64,000 bases of DNA from Roseiarcus sp963696665. Lineage in GTDB: Bacteria; Pseudomonadota; Alphaproteobacteria; Rhizobiales; Beijerinckiaceae. Below the pieces are notes generated by a model, which was given only the letters and a program-made list of their open reading frames with translations, did not search any database and was not told where the DNA came from. The translations under genes and the position numbers were made by a program. Of this stretch, positions 26,186 through 35,306 are shown one piece after another (within the stretch, counting starts at the first letter, position 1; each line of letters starts with the position of its first letter). Location of the stretch: positions 682,001 through 746,000 of the forward strand of contig CAVOLE010000008.1 of the NCBI GenBank assembly GCA_963696665.1, read 5' to 3'.

Positions 26186-27715
26186 ATGCAGAACGGCTCC
26201 GGAGTGAGTCGATCCAATCGCACCTATGCGCCAGGCGAATGTGGGCATGAGTCCGCGCGCCGTCCGCCGCGCTTTGGGCGCGCGCTTGCGGCGGCGATCG
26301 GCGTCGCCGCTTGGGCTCATTCCCCCGCCGCTTTCCCGCAAGTCGCCAGTTCTTCGTCGCCAGCTCCGTCGCCAGTCGTCGGCGCTTTGGCTTCGGGGCA
26401 AGCGGCCGCGGCTTCGACGCCACTCGCTTCCCCGCCGCCGGCCGCGCCCATGAACGATGCGGAGAAGCGCATCGCCGCCGACCTCCTGTTCAAGCGCCTC
26501 TTGCTCAAACCCGACGACCTCGACGCCGGATTCCGCTACGCCCAACTCGAGACCGAACTCGGCGACTACGAGGCGGCGATCGGCGCGCTCGAGCGCATCC
26601 TCTACTACAACCCGAATCTTCCCCGGGTGAAGCTCCAGCTCGGCGTGCTCTATTTTCATCTCCGTTCCTATGAGATGGCGCGCAATTATTTCGACGCGGT
26701 GCTCAACGCCCCCGATACGCCCGACGACGTTCGCACCGAAGTGCAGACCTATATCGCCGCGGTCGACAAGGCGGTCGCGGTCAATCAATTATCGATCTAC
26801 GGGCAGTTCGGGCTCGCCTATCAGACCAATGCGAACGCCGGCCCCAACAGTCCGAACGTTCTCGCGCTCGGCCAGAACGCGCTGCTCTCGCCCCAGTTTC
26901 AGAAGACGCCGGACTGGAACGCGTTCGGACTGGTCACCGTGCATGATTTCTATGATTTCGAGGACCAGCGCGGCGACGGGTGGGAATCCGACCTGATCGC
27001 CTATTATTCGCAGCAATTCAAGGTCACGCGGCTCGATTTGGGCCTGGCGGAATTGCGCACCGGGCCCAGGATCGGGATCGGCGATTACGGCGGGCCCAGC
27101 ATCCATCCTTATGCGATCGGGAATGATCTGACGCTCGGCGGCGTCAACTATCTCAACACCCTCGGCGGCGGCGTGTCCATGAACTGGCCGGTCAACGAGA
27201 ACCTGACGATCACGCCGGGAGTCGAGTTTCGCAACCGCTACTTCTACAATTCCGCGAATTATCCGACCGCCGCCGGCCAGAGCGGCGGACAGTGGATCGG
27301 CTACGTCTTCGGCTCAGGTCTGCTTTCGCCCCAGTGGGGCCTGGGGTGGCAAGGCCGCGTCTCCTACACCAACTCGAGCGCGAGCTATGGGCCGTATGCC
27401 TTTCACGATCTTTCGGTCGATGTCGGCGTGCCCTATTCTTTCGCGGCGCCGGCGTTCGCGCACACGGCTTCGGTCTGGACGTTCACGCCCTCCGCCGGCT
27501 TTTCCTACACCCCGTATGCGATACCGGATGAGATCGTCTCGCCTTTCATCAGGCGCATCGACAAACAATTTCGGGTGGCCGGGACCTTGGACACGACCTT
27601 TTACCGCAACCTCGGCTTCACGCTGCAAGTCCAATATCTGCGCACCTATTCGACCGTTCCGAACTACAGCCTGCAGGATTTCATCGTCGCGGCGGGGCCG
27701 ACCTTCCGCTTCTGA
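26186..27715 (+). CDS. TPR plus beta-barrel outer-membrane protein, DUF560/Slam-like
   Basis: A 509-residue protein predicted to lie in the outer membrane. The N-terminus has a basic stretch and hydrophobic segment (RRPPRFGRALAAAIGVAAWA), then an Ala/Ser/Pro linker. Tetratricopeptide-like helices lie at about 90-205 (DAGFRYAQLETELGDYEAAI, NPNLPRVKLQLGVLYFHLRS). From SIYGQFGLAYQTNANAGPNS onward the chain alternates aromatic strands and ends GPTFRF, a barrel-closing terminal Phe. The TPR-then-barrel layout and the YxTNANA motif resemble DUF560/Slam proteins, which export lipoproteins or soluble cargo. The next gene, 14 bp downstream, looks like its cargo. Family assignment is by inspection. Confidence 0.72.
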   Translation: MQNGSGVSRSNRTYAPGECGHESARRPPRFGRALAAAIGVAAWAHSPAAFPQVASSSSPAPSPVVGALASGQAAAASTPLASPPPAAPMNDAEKRIAADLLFKRLLLKPDDLDAGFRYAQLETELGDYEAAIGALERILYYNPNLPRVKLQLGVLYFHLRSYEMARNYFDAVLNAPDTPDDVRTEVQTYIAAVDKAVAVNQLSIYGQFGLAYQTNANAGPNSPNVLALGQNALLSPQFQKTPDWNAFGLVTVHDFYDFEDQRGDGWESDLIAYYSQQFKVTRLDLGLAELRTGPRIGIGDYGGPSIHPYAIGNDLTLGGVNYLNTLGGGVSMNWPVNENLTITPGVEFRNRYFYNSANYPTAAGQSGGQWIGYVFGSGLLSPQWGLGWQGRVSYTNSSASYGPYAFHDLSVDVGVPYSFAAPAFAHTASVWTFTPSAGFSYTPYAIPDEIVSPFIRRIDKQFRVAGTLDTTFYRNLGFTLQVQYLRTYSTVPNYSLQDFIVAAGPTFRF

Positions 27716-27729
27716 TCCAGGAAACTCGA

Positions 27730-30264
27730 ATGCGCTCGCCACGATCGCTTCCGCTCATCTTCGCCGCCTCGCTCGGCGCGGTTCTCGCGCTATCGGCCGG
27801 GGCCAAGGCCGATACGGTCGGGACGGCCGGCGCGGTCAACACGGCCACGTCGGGCACGGCGCCGGGAGCGCCCACCCGAGTGATCGAGATCGGGACGCAG
27901 GTCGTCACGAACGAGAAGATCCAGACCACCAGGACTGGCAGCGTCCAGGTGCTGTTCATCGACAAGACGACGCTCAACGTCGGCCCCAACTCGACGCTGG
28001 TGATTGACCGTTTTGTCTTCAATCCCGCCACCACGAGGGGCGAGCTCGCCCTTTCGTTGGGCAAGGGCGTGGTGCGCGTCGTCGGAGGCATCGCGACGCA
28101 TTCCGAAGGGGCGACGATTCGAACGCCGGTCGCGGCGATCGGCTTGCGCGGCGGCATCGCCATCATTTCGCATAGCGCCGCCAAAGGCACGCAAGCGATC
28201 CTCGGCTTCGGCCATATGTCGGTCACATCGCTCTGCGCCGCGGCAAATTGCACGCCGACCACGACTGTGGTGTCGCGTCCGGGCTTCGGCGTGACCGTCG
28301 CTGGGTTCAGCCGGCCTCCCTCTTCCGCTGGACGGGCCAGCAGCCAGGAGATCGCGCAGGCGAATGCTCAATTGACGAGCCAGAAAGGCCAAAAGGGAGG
28401 CGCAAGCCATCAGCCGACAGACAGTCTGGCTTTGAGCTATAACGTCGGCACGCCCAACTCGCCCGGCGCGACGATGGTCCAGACCGCCTCTCAGGGACGC
28501 GCCAACGCGCTCACGATCGCGCAAACAACTCGGCAAACTGTCCAGCAAGGGGCGCAGAACAGCGCCTCGACCTCGACCGCGACGCGCGTCGCGATTGGGA
28601 ACTTGATTCAAGCGCTCACGCAAGTCACTCCGCCGCCGGTTACCCCCCCGCCGGTCGTCCCGCCGCCGATCATCCCGCCGGTTACGCCGGCGCCTAGGGT
28701 AACCTACGCCATGGTCACCCCCGGGCCTTTCAGCACCAGCACGGGCCGGAGCCCTGTGCCCTATCTCACCGGCGCGTTCGCCGGAAGCGGCGGCTTCACG
28801 GTCTCGCCGATCCTTGGCTATCAGGCCGGCGGCCTCAATTCGGACGGCACGCCGAATACGACCTCAAGACAGTTCCAGGCCGGCCTTAGCGTGACTGGAC
28901 AAGGCGCGGCGCAGAACGCGACGCTGTTCGTCATGACGTCGGCGATCACCAATGCGCCCAACATCGGCTTCACGCAGGCCGGCGGGTTTACCGCCTCGAC
29001 GATGCGCAACTCGCCCGGATGGTACGGCTTGGCCAGCGGCGCCTTGTCTTCGGCGACGCCGACGTCGCAGCCGAACACCGTGCCGACCCAGCATGGCGTA
29101 CCCATCGCGAGCTACACTTTAAACAATACGACGACAAATCTGAACACCGGAGCAGTGTCGAACGCCCAGTCCTACAATTTTGTCCGAAGCGGTCCGGCGA
29201 ACTACACGTTCAATCCAATCACGACAGGAACGCCGACGATCTCGGCGAACAACCATCCGACGCTCACGCTGAACGGCTATGTCGGCGGGGTGATGGTGAC
29301 GGCGTCAGGCGGCGCATCGCCGCCGTACACCCACTACACGACGCCCTATGTCATCACCAACCTCACGAATAGCCCTGGCGACATCAGCATCTTTCTGCCC
29401 GGCAGCTCGAGCGAGATGCTTGCGACCTTCAATGTCGGGAGCGTCAACCCGCCAACGGGCGGCATGGCGTTCTCGAGTTATATTTTCGGAAGCCTGAACG
29501 GGAACGGCATCAACGGGTTGAACAGCGCGCGCGGCACATATGTCAATCCGTCGAATTTCGCGGCGAGGGCCGCGGCGCTGTACGACAACGGGGCCAATAC
29601 TCCTGTCTCGTTGCGCAGCGATGGCCTGTCCCCGGCGTCGACCGTCGGCTACGCCAATCAGCTGATGGTTACGTCCGACAGCGTCGGCGCGAATACGTCC
29701 GCATTTCTAACCTCGATTTCCTCCGTTCCCGTCACCCCTTGCAATTGCGAGTCCACCAAGTGGGGTTTCTGGAGCGCCTTCAACGGCGCGAACAACAGCA
29801 GTGGTCATCTCCTGTACGAGGATCAAGGCGCTCTCTTGCTCTGGGTCGGGGGTGTTCCGACAACGGTCGGGGCCCTCTCTCAGGCGACCGGCACGGCCAC
29901 TTATACGGGCCACGCCATCGCCAATATCGCCAACGGCACGGGGGGGCTCACCTATCTCGCAGCGGGCACGTTCCAAGCCGCGGTCAACTTCGGCGCCCAG
30001 AACGGCGCGATCACGATCAATGGCCTCGATGGCACGAACTATGCCGGCACGGCCTCATGGGTCCGAGGGACCACCACGTTCGCGACAGCCGCAACCTCGC
30101 CGCTCATGGGCAGTAATTTGGGTCGGACCGCAGCGCTGAACGGCTCGTTCTTCCAGGGCGGCGCGACCAACGTCACCCCGCTTTACGGCGAGATGGGCGG
30201 CTCGCTCATCCTGAACGGGACCGGCGGCTACCTCGGCAGCGGCATCTTCGCTGCGCGAAGGTGA
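27730..30264 (+). CDS. FecR-domain exported protein with TbpB-like C-terminal barrel
   Basis: An 844-residue protein. Signal peptide: SLPLIFAASLGAVLALSAGAKA. The FecR domain is at about 48-145 (IGTQVVTNEKIQTTRTGSVQ, LFIDKTTLNVGPNSTLVID, IRTPVAAIGLRGG). A Gln/Ser/Thr-rich region and a Pro-rich linker (about 305-330) follow. The rest is Gly/Thr/Asn-rich beta sequence ending in a repeat-like block (GTATYTGHAIANI..., AGTFQAAVNFGAQNGAITIN, LNGSFFQGG..., EMGGSLIL, GSGIFAARR) that resembles the C-terminal eight-stranded barrel of TbpB/HpuA-like proteins. Adjacent to a Slam-like protein, so probably its secreted cargo. No lipobox is seen. Confidence 0.68.
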   Translation: MRSPRSLPLIFAASLGAVLALSAGAKADTVGTAGAVNTATSGTAPGAPTRVIEIGTQVVTNEKIQTTRTGSVQVLFIDKTTLNVGPNSTLVIDRFVFNPATTRGELALSLGKGVVRVVGGIATHSEGATIRTPVAAIGLRGGIAIISHSAAKGTQAILGFGHMSVTSLCAAANCTPTTTVVSRPGFGVTVAGFSRPPSSAGRASSQEIAQANAQLTSQKGQKGGASHQPTDSLALSYNVGTPNSPGATMVQTASQGRANALTIAQTTRQTVQQGAQNSASTSTATRVAIGNLIQALTQVTPPPVTPPPVVPPPIIPPVTPAPRVTYAMVTPGPFSTSTGRSPVPYLTGAFAGSGGFTVSPILGYQAGGLNSDGTPNTTSRQFQAGLSVTGQGAAQNATLFVMTSAITNAPNIGFTQAGGFTASTMRNSPGWYGLASGALSSATPTSQPNTVPTQHGVPIASYTLNNTTTNLNTGAVSNAQSYNFVRSGPANYTFNPITTGTPTISANNHPTLTLNGYVGGVMVTASGGASPPYTHYTTPYVITNLTNSPGDISIFLPGSSSEMLATFNVGSVNPPTGGMAFSSYIFGSLNGNGINGLNSARGTYVNPSNFAARAAALYDNGANTPVSLRSDGLSPASTVGYANQLMVTSDSVGANTSAFLTSISSVPVTPCNCESTKWGFWSAFNGANNSSGHLLYEDQGALLLWVGGVPTTVGALSQATGTATYTGHAIANIANGTGGLTYLAAGTFQAAVNFGAQNGAITINGLDGTNYAGTASWVRGTTTFATAATSPLMGSNLGRTAALNGSFFQGGATNVTPLYGEMGGSLILNGTGGYLGSGIFAARR

Positions 30265-30299
30265 AAGGTCCAGGCGGAGCGGTCGCGACCCCGGCGCGG

Positions 30300-31292
30300 C
30301 TACTCCGGCGCGGCGGTCAGCGGCTCAAACGGAGCGGCGATCGCGCCGCGCGCCAGGTCGGCGGAGAAAAGCGTCAGCCCCCTGGGCTCGTTGCCGTTGG
30401 GGTGGACCAGCACGATCGAGCCGCGCCCGGGCTTCTCGCCCAGCGCCAGCCAGGCGTCGGCGCCGAGCGTCACCAGATGGAACTGGCTCACCGCCTGCAT
30501 GAGCGGATCGCTGGAGATGAGACCGGGGAAGCGGAAGAATAGCGACGGCGTCTCGCCGTTGGCGATCAGAAGCCGCTCAGTGTCGAGAATTTCCTCCTCC
30601 GGGTCGACGCCCTTCGACAAGAGGAAGTTCGCATCATACGGCAGCTTGCGATGGTAGGGGTGGTGATAGGTGTGATTGGTCCAAAGGATGTCGAGCGCGC
30701 CGGAATTGCGCTGATCGACGAGCCAGCGGAAATCGTCGAAATGATGGATAAGCCAGAGGCCTGAGATCGAGAGCGCGACCGGAGCGTGCGGGCCCGCAGC
30801 CTCGAGGCGGGTGAAAAACGTGCGATCGAGCGGCTTCCGGCTTGGGCAGAGGTCTCCGGTGACGAAATCGCCTTGCCCCCCGCCCCCGCCATGGATGAGC
30901 CCCGCGTTCTGAAGAAAGCCGCGATGGATGAGGCCCGGGGCTTGAGCCAACTCGCGGATCGCGCGGCCCATGCGGGTCGCCCCAAGTTCGGATTCGCTCT
31001 CTTCGCGGCAGGTCCAGCACGCGGCTCGCTCGAGGCGGGTGGTCAGCGCCTCCGGATCGGCGAGGAGGTCGACCTTTTGGCCCTCGACCGTCATCTCGCG
31101 GATCGCGACCGCTTTGCGTCCGTCGGCGGCGACGCAGGCTTTCAGGACCGGCTCGTAATCGCCGACCGCAGTCAGGCTCTGAAGCCGGGTCGCCGGCGCG
31201 GGCGCGAAGGCGCAGTCGGACGCCCGTGCCGCGCAGGTTAGCCCAGCGCAGGCGGCGAGCGAAATCATGAGGAGGCGTCGCAGGCCGGCCAA
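30300..31292 (-). CDS. Polysaccharide deacetylase-like exported protein
   Basis: A 330-residue protein with a signal peptide (RRLLMISLAACAGLTCAARA). NodB-homology features: GGGGGQGDFVTGDLCPS (metal-binding Asp region), WTNHTYHHPYHRKLP (His-x3-His type metal site), FFRFPGLISSD (Arg/Pro loop) and a late VLVHPNGNEPRG with His. This suggests a metal-dependent carbohydrate esterase in the periplasm acting on a surface or cell-wall glycan. The N-terminal 110 residues before the domain are unusual and include a CWTCREE pair. It is convergent with the FecR-domain gene. Confidence 0.68.
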   Translation of the reverse strand: MAGLRRLLMISLAACAGLTCAARASDCAFAPAPATRLQSLTAVGDYEPVLKACVAADGRKAVAIREMTVEGQKVDLLADPEALTTRLERAACWTCREESESELGATRMGRAIRELAQAPGLIHRGFLQNAGLIHGGGGGQGDFVTGDLCPSRKPLDRTFFTRLEAAGPHAPVALSISGLWLIHHFDDFRWLVDQRNSGALDILWTNHTYHHPYHRKLPYDANFLLSKGVDPEEEILDTERLLIANGETPSLFFRFPGLISSDPLMQAVSQFHLVTLGADAWLALGEKPGRGSIVLVHPNGNEPRGLTLFSADLARGAIAAPFEPLTAAPE

Positions 31293-31402
31293 GGGAGGTT
31301 TCTCGGTTTGGGGCGCCCTTCTAACCCAAGAGCGGCGCGCCCGGCTAGAGTCTATCGGCCCGTGTCAAGATCTGATGCTCGGCTTCCGACGCCGAGGGCC
31401 GG

Positions 31403-32299
31403 TCAGCGGCCGGACCGAGTCATGACGAAGTCGTAATTCAGCGTGCGGTAAGGGCCGTTCATCTCTCGTCCGTCCGGCGCCACGCCTGGCCCATGCTCGG
31501 TGAAATCGGTGATCAAGGCCGGACGCACGCCGAAGGCTACGTCGCAATCGATATGCTCGCTGCCGCGGACGAAGATATGGGTCGCAAGAGCGTCGGCTGT
31601 CTTTGTCTCGACCGCGAAATGGAGGTGAGCGGGTCGCCAGTAGCGGCCCGTCGTGTTGCGGATCAGATCGCCGAGGGCGGCGTCCATCGGCGCGGGATAG
31701 GCAGTCGGCATAACGCTCCAGAAGGCGTAACGGCCCTCGGGATCGCATTTGATGCGCCCCCGTCCCCACATCTTCTCCGGATCGAAATTGTCCTGCACGT
31801 CGTAGAGGCCGCGGTCGTCCGACTGCCAAACGTTCAGAATCGCGTCCGAGACGGGCTCACCCCGCGTGTCGAGAACGCGGCCATAGGCGTAGAGCGGCTG
31901 GCCGGAAGCGCCTCCCGAGATATCGGCGCCGATCGGAAACACCGGCGCGTCGTCGATGAAGAACGGTCCGATCAGCGTCGCGATGGTGGCGCCGGCGGGC
32001 TTCGGCTGGGACGCCGCAAGCACCTGCATGCTGATTCCGATCGAGTCGGAAAGGGCGATGAACTCGTTTCGGCCGTCCTTGGTGACCGCGGCCGCGCGAG
32101 CCAGAAAGTCCATAAAATATTCCCATTCCGACCACGTGACTTTCCGCTCGCGTACAAAGGCGTGCAGATGGTCGATCAAGCCCAAGATCAGTTCACGAAT
32201 CCTCGGGTTCTTGGTCGTCTCGAAGCGAGCCCGGACGTCCGCCAGAATGGCTTTCTCCGTTTCGCTTGCTGTTTCCGTCTCAGCCTGCAGCGTGTCCAT
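31403..32299 (-). CDS. Intradiol ring-cleavage dioxygenase (hydroxyquinol/catechol 1,2-dioxygenase-like)
   Basis: A 298-residue non-haem Fe(III) enzyme opening catecholic rings between the hydroxyls. N-terminal helical dimerisation domain (residues 1-100: RELILGLIDHLHAFVRERKV, WEYFMDFLARAA), then the catalytic fold: LIGPFFIDDAPV, VSDAILNVWQSDDRGLYDVQ (first Tyr ligand), YRYWRPAHLHF-type motif GRYWRPAHLHF (Tyr, His, His ligands). The longer N-terminal domain and residues resemble hydroxyquinol 1,2-dioxygenases. The start MDTLQAETE at 32299 fits family length; upstream extension rejected. No maleylacetate reductase nearby. Confidence 0.87.
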   Translation of the reverse strand: MDTLQAETETASETEKAILADVRARFETTKNPRIRELILGLIDHLHAFVRERKVTWSEWEYFMDFLARAAAVTKDGRNEFIALSDSIGISMQVLAASQPKPAGATIATLIGPFFIDDAPVFPIGADISGGASGQPLYAYGRVLDTRGEPVSDAILNVWQSDDRGLYDVQDNFDPEKMWGRGRIKCDPEGRYAFWSVMPTAYPAPMDAALGDLIRNTTGRYWRPAHLHFAVETKTADALATHIFVRGSEHIDCDVAFGVRPALITDFTEHGPGVAPDGREMNGPYRTLNYDFVMTRSGR

Positions 32300-32475
32300 G
32301 AGCTCGGCTTGTCGCTCCCTTGCGCCCAGCGTGGGCCGACCAATTCTCAAGCCGCGCTGGCTCTCGCCGCGGACCCGGAGTCTTCGATCCGAGTATGGTG
32401 GAAGCCGGCGTTCCAGGCAAGGCGGCATTGGCTCGCGGCGCGATGAAAGCTCGCCAACAGCCTCGCGCCGTCGCG

Positions 32476-34308
32476 TCAGCCCCGTCGCGGGCCGCGTGTC
32501 GACCGCGGCCGCTCTGGCGCGCCGGCGACGGCGAGCATCTTGCGATATTCGTCCCGCTTCTCGTGGATCGAGGCGATGACAAGTCCCATCGGCACGCCGA
32601 GATCGACCAGCACCGCCTCCGAGAGCTGCAGGCTCGCCTCGATGGTCTCGGGCACGGCGTCGGTCACGCCAAGCCCATAGAGCGCGCGGGCGTGATCGGC
32701 GTCGCGGGCGCGGGCGACCAGCGTCACGTTCGGACGCAGGCTGCGCGTCGTCTCGACCACGGCTTCATTGGCCTCGGGCGCATCCATGGTGACGACCACG
32801 GCGCGCGCCGTCTCGAGGCCGCAAAGGCGAAGGTATTCCGGACGCGCGGCGTCGCCGTAATAGACGGGCTTGCCGTCGGCCCGCGCCCGCGCGGTCACGC
32901 GAGCGTTCGCATCCACGGCGATGAACGGAATCGCGTGCCGGTCGAGCATGTCGCCGATCAGCGCGCCGACGCGGCCGTAACCAACGATGATCACGCGGGA
33001 CTGCTCGCCCTCCGGCGGGATCTCCGGCGCCTTCGCCTCCCCTTTCGGGGCCGCGGCGATCAGCGCTCCGAGCTTGGCTAGCGCGGGAATCGCCAGCATC
33101 GATATCGCCACCGCGCTGATCAGCGTCGTCGCAAGGGGGCGGTCGATGAGGCCTCCGGCCAGCGCGACGCCGATCATCACGAAGCCGAACTCGCCGCCCG
33201 GCGCGAGCAGGAGCGCCGTTTCAGCAGCGATGGGGGATGGCAGGCGAAAACCGCGTCCGAGCGCAAGGAGCGTCAGACACTTCGCCGCCACGAGCGCCGC
33301 GACGAGCCCGATGATGAGCCCCGGCCGCGCGGTGACGAAGGCCGGATTGATCCCGGCGCCGATCGACACGAAATAGAGCCCGAGCAAGAGGCCGCGGAAC
33401 GGCTCGATGGTGAGCTCGATCTCGCGGCGATATTCAGTCTCCGCGAGAAGCAGCCCGGCGACAAAGGCGCCGAGCGCCATCGACAGATGGCTCGCCGCCG
33501 CGGCGAGCCCGTCGCCCAGCACCACCAGCAAGCACGCCGCCATGAAGAACTCGCGGCTCTTCGTCTCGGCGACAAAACGGAAGAAGGGCCTGAGCGCCAG
33601 GCGTCCGAAGACGACGAGCGCAGTGAGCCCGATCGCGGCCGGCGCGAGAGTGGTGAGGAGCTCCCACGCCAGTCCGTTTTGGCCTTTCGCGGTGAGTGCG
33701 CCGATCATCAGCAAAAGAGGCGCGACTGCGAGATCCTGGAAGAGCAGCACCGCCAGGCTCGCGCGGCCGGCGCCGGAATGGAGGCGTTTGCTCTCGACCA
33801 GCATCGGAATGACGATTGCGGTCGAGGACATCGAGAGAGCCGCGCCAATGGCGAGCGCAGCGCGAGGGCTCAGTCCGAGACGCCAGGCGGCGGCCGCGAG
33901 AAGGAGGGTCGTCACGACCACCTGGGAGAGCCCGAGCCCGAACACCAGAGCGCGCATGCGCTTGAGCCGCTCGAACGAGAGCTCGAGCCCCATGGTGAAC
34001 ATGAGCGCGACGACGCCAAAAGCGGCGATCCGGTCGATCGCCTCGACATTGATCGCAAGCGCGTTGAGCCACGGCGCTTTGAGGTCGATCGATCCCAGGC
34101 CGTACGGTCCAAGCGCAACGCCCGCGAGCAGATAACCGAGCACGGGGCTCACGCGCAGCCGGAAGAACAGCGGCGCGATCACGCCCGCCGTCACCAGGAA
34201 CAGCAGCGTCTCTTTGTAGACTGAAAGGTCGAACGGCTCGTTCACCTCTGGCTCCGTCACGGCGGACGCGCTTCCTGGGACAACCCTAGTCGATTCGCGC
34301 GCGATCAC
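32476..34308 (-). CDS. CPA2 cation:proton antiporter with RCK domain (KefB/KefC type)
   Basis: A 610-residue inner-membrane antiporter. About twelve hydrophobic helices (residues 30-420) include FGVVALMFTMGLELSF and ALSMSSTAIVIPML, with LAVLLFQDLAVAPLL carrying the conserved QD pair of CPA2 exchangers. A cytosolic TrkA-N domain follows (VIIVGYGRVGALIGDML, about residue 440), binding a nucleotide. It likely exports K+ or Na+ in exchange for H+; glutathione-gated detoxification as in KefB/C is possible but unproven. It diverges from eda. Confidence 0.9.
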   Translation of the reverse strand: MIARESTRVVPGSASAVTEPEVNEPFDLSVYKETLLFLVTAGVIAPLFFRLRVSPVLGYLLAGVALGPYGLGSIDLKAPWLNALAINVEAIDRIAAFGVVALMFTMGLELSFERLKRMRALVFGLGLSQVVVTTLLLAAAAWRLGLSPRAALAIGAALSMSSTAIVIPMLVESKRLHSGAGRASLAVLLFQDLAVAPLLLMIGALTAKGQNGLAWELLTTLAPAAIGLTALVVFGRLALRPFFRFVAETKSREFFMAACLLVVLGDGLAAAASHLSMALGAFVAGLLLAETEYRREIELTIEPFRGLLLGLYFVSIGAGINPAFVTARPGLIIGLVAALVAAKCLTLLALGRGFRLPSPIAAETALLLAPGGEFGFVMIGVALAGGLIDRPLATTLISAVAISMLAIPALAKLGALIAAAPKGEAKAPEIPPEGEQSRVIIVGYGRVGALIGDMLDRHAIPFIAVDANARVTARARADGKPVYYGDAARPEYLRLCGLETARAVVVTMDAPEANEAVVETTRSLRPNVTLVARARDADHARALYGLGVTDAVPETIEASLQLSEAVLVDLGVPMGLVIASIHEKRDEYRKMLAVAGAPERPRSTRGPRRG

Positions 34309-34368
34309 GAGGCTCGATGCGCGTCCGGCGCCATGCTAAGGGCGCGTCTCGAACTCCTGGAGAGCGCC

Positions 34369-35022
34369 ATGCCGCTTTATCGTCACGACGCCGAAACGGC
34401 TAAGATCATGGCGCTCGCGCCGGTGATCCCGGTGCTTACGGTTGCGAGCGTCGAGGATGGACTGGCGCAAGCCAAGGCGCTCGTGGCCGGCGGCCTCAGG
34501 GCGATCGAGGTGACGCTGCGCACCGCCCCGGCGCTCGCGGCGATCGAGGCGATCGCCAAACATGTGCCCGGCGCGGTGGTCGGCGCGGGCACGATCGTGT
34601 CGGTCGAGCAGATCGATCAGGCGGTCAAGGCCGGGGCCCGGTTCCTGGTGAGCCCCGGCGCGCCCCCCGGGCTCGCCAGGGCGGCGGCGGAGTCGCCGGT
34701 TCCGTTCCTGCCCGGTTGCGCCACGGCCTCGGAAGCGATGGCCCTGCGGGAGCTTGGCTTCCGGGCGCTCAAACTCTTTCCCGCCGAAGCTGTCGGAGGC
34801 GCGAGGTTGATCGCCTCGCTCGCCGCGCCCTTGCCGGACCTGCGCTTCTGCCCGACCGGCGGCATCGATCTTCCGAAAGCGCCTGAATACCTCAAGCTGC
34901 CAAACGTGCCCTGCGTCGGGGGCTCATGGATGCTGCAGAAGGCGGCGCTTGCGGCGGGCGATTATCTCGCGGTCGAAGCGCTGGCGCGCGACGCGGCGGA
35001 GCTCGCGCGCGCGGCCGCCTAG
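34369..35022 (+). CDS. eda: 2-dehydro-3-deoxy-phosphogluconate (KDPG) aldolase
   Basis: Class I aldolase of the Entner-Doudoroff pathway, cleaving KDPG to pyruvate and glyceraldehyde 3-phosphate. Seen: VIPVLTV, the catalytic Glu in AIEVTLRT, GAGTI, FLVSPGAPP, LPGCATASEAM, and the Schiff-base Lys in ALKLFPAEAVGG, then CPTGGID and CVGGSWM for phosphate binding. The start is taken at ATG 34369 (217 residues); the ATG 36 bases upstream would add a tail not usual for the family. No edd is adjacent. Confidence 0.92.
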   Translation: MPLYRHDAETAKIMALAPVIPVLTVASVEDGLAQAKALVAGGLRAIEVTLRTAPALAAIEAIAKHVPGAVVGAGTIVSVEQIDQAVKAGARFLVSPGAPPGLARAAAESPVPFLPGCATASEAMALRELGFRALKLFPAEAVGGARLIASLAAPLPDLRFCPTGGIDLPKAPEYLKLPNVPCVGGSWMLQKAALAAGDYLAVEALARDAAELARAAA

Positions 35023-35025
35023 TCC

Positions 35026-35100
35026 GTCATCGTGAGGCGCGGCAATCCAGAGATGAAGGTCGAAGCCCTATGATCTCCGGATTGCTCCGTCGGCGCCGCT
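35026..35100. repeat. Palindromic intergenic repeat (CGTCATYGCGAG...CAATCCAG type)
   Basis: CGTCATCGTGAGGCGCGGCAATCCAGAG and the inverted CTCCGGATTGC...CGCTCGC flank about 25 bases. It is one of four units of this family in the window (also 37655-37745, 50876-50975 and part at 52893-52930). Confidence 0.65.
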
Positions 35101-35210
35101 CGCTTTCGCAACAATAGCGCAAAATCGGAGGCGATTGCATCAGGTTGTGAAGATCGACCGAGCCAAGGACCGGCGCATCGCGATGACTTTCCCACATACC
35201 TGCGTCATTG

Positions 35211-35235
35211 AGTTTTCAATTGACAAACTCAGGTA
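35211..35235. promoter_or_regulatory. Inverted repeat before glycine-rich PEP-CTERM gene
   Basis: TGAGTTT and AAACTCA are separated by nine bases, about 75-95 bases before the ATG at 35307. A TTGACA lies inside it. It may be an operator overlapping a -35 element; the regulator is unknown. Confidence 0.4.
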
Positions 35236-35306
35236 TTAGCGCCTGATTATCAGGCTTTTGCCTACGGCAATTAGCCGGCTTTGAGGGGACGAGAGGGGAT
35301 TTCAAC

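Noticed and set aside
25943..26788. N-terminal extension of the aldo/keto reductase to 575 residues
   Set aside because: The extension overlaps the divergent TPR-barrel gene and has no conserved sequence; the domain starts at 25942.
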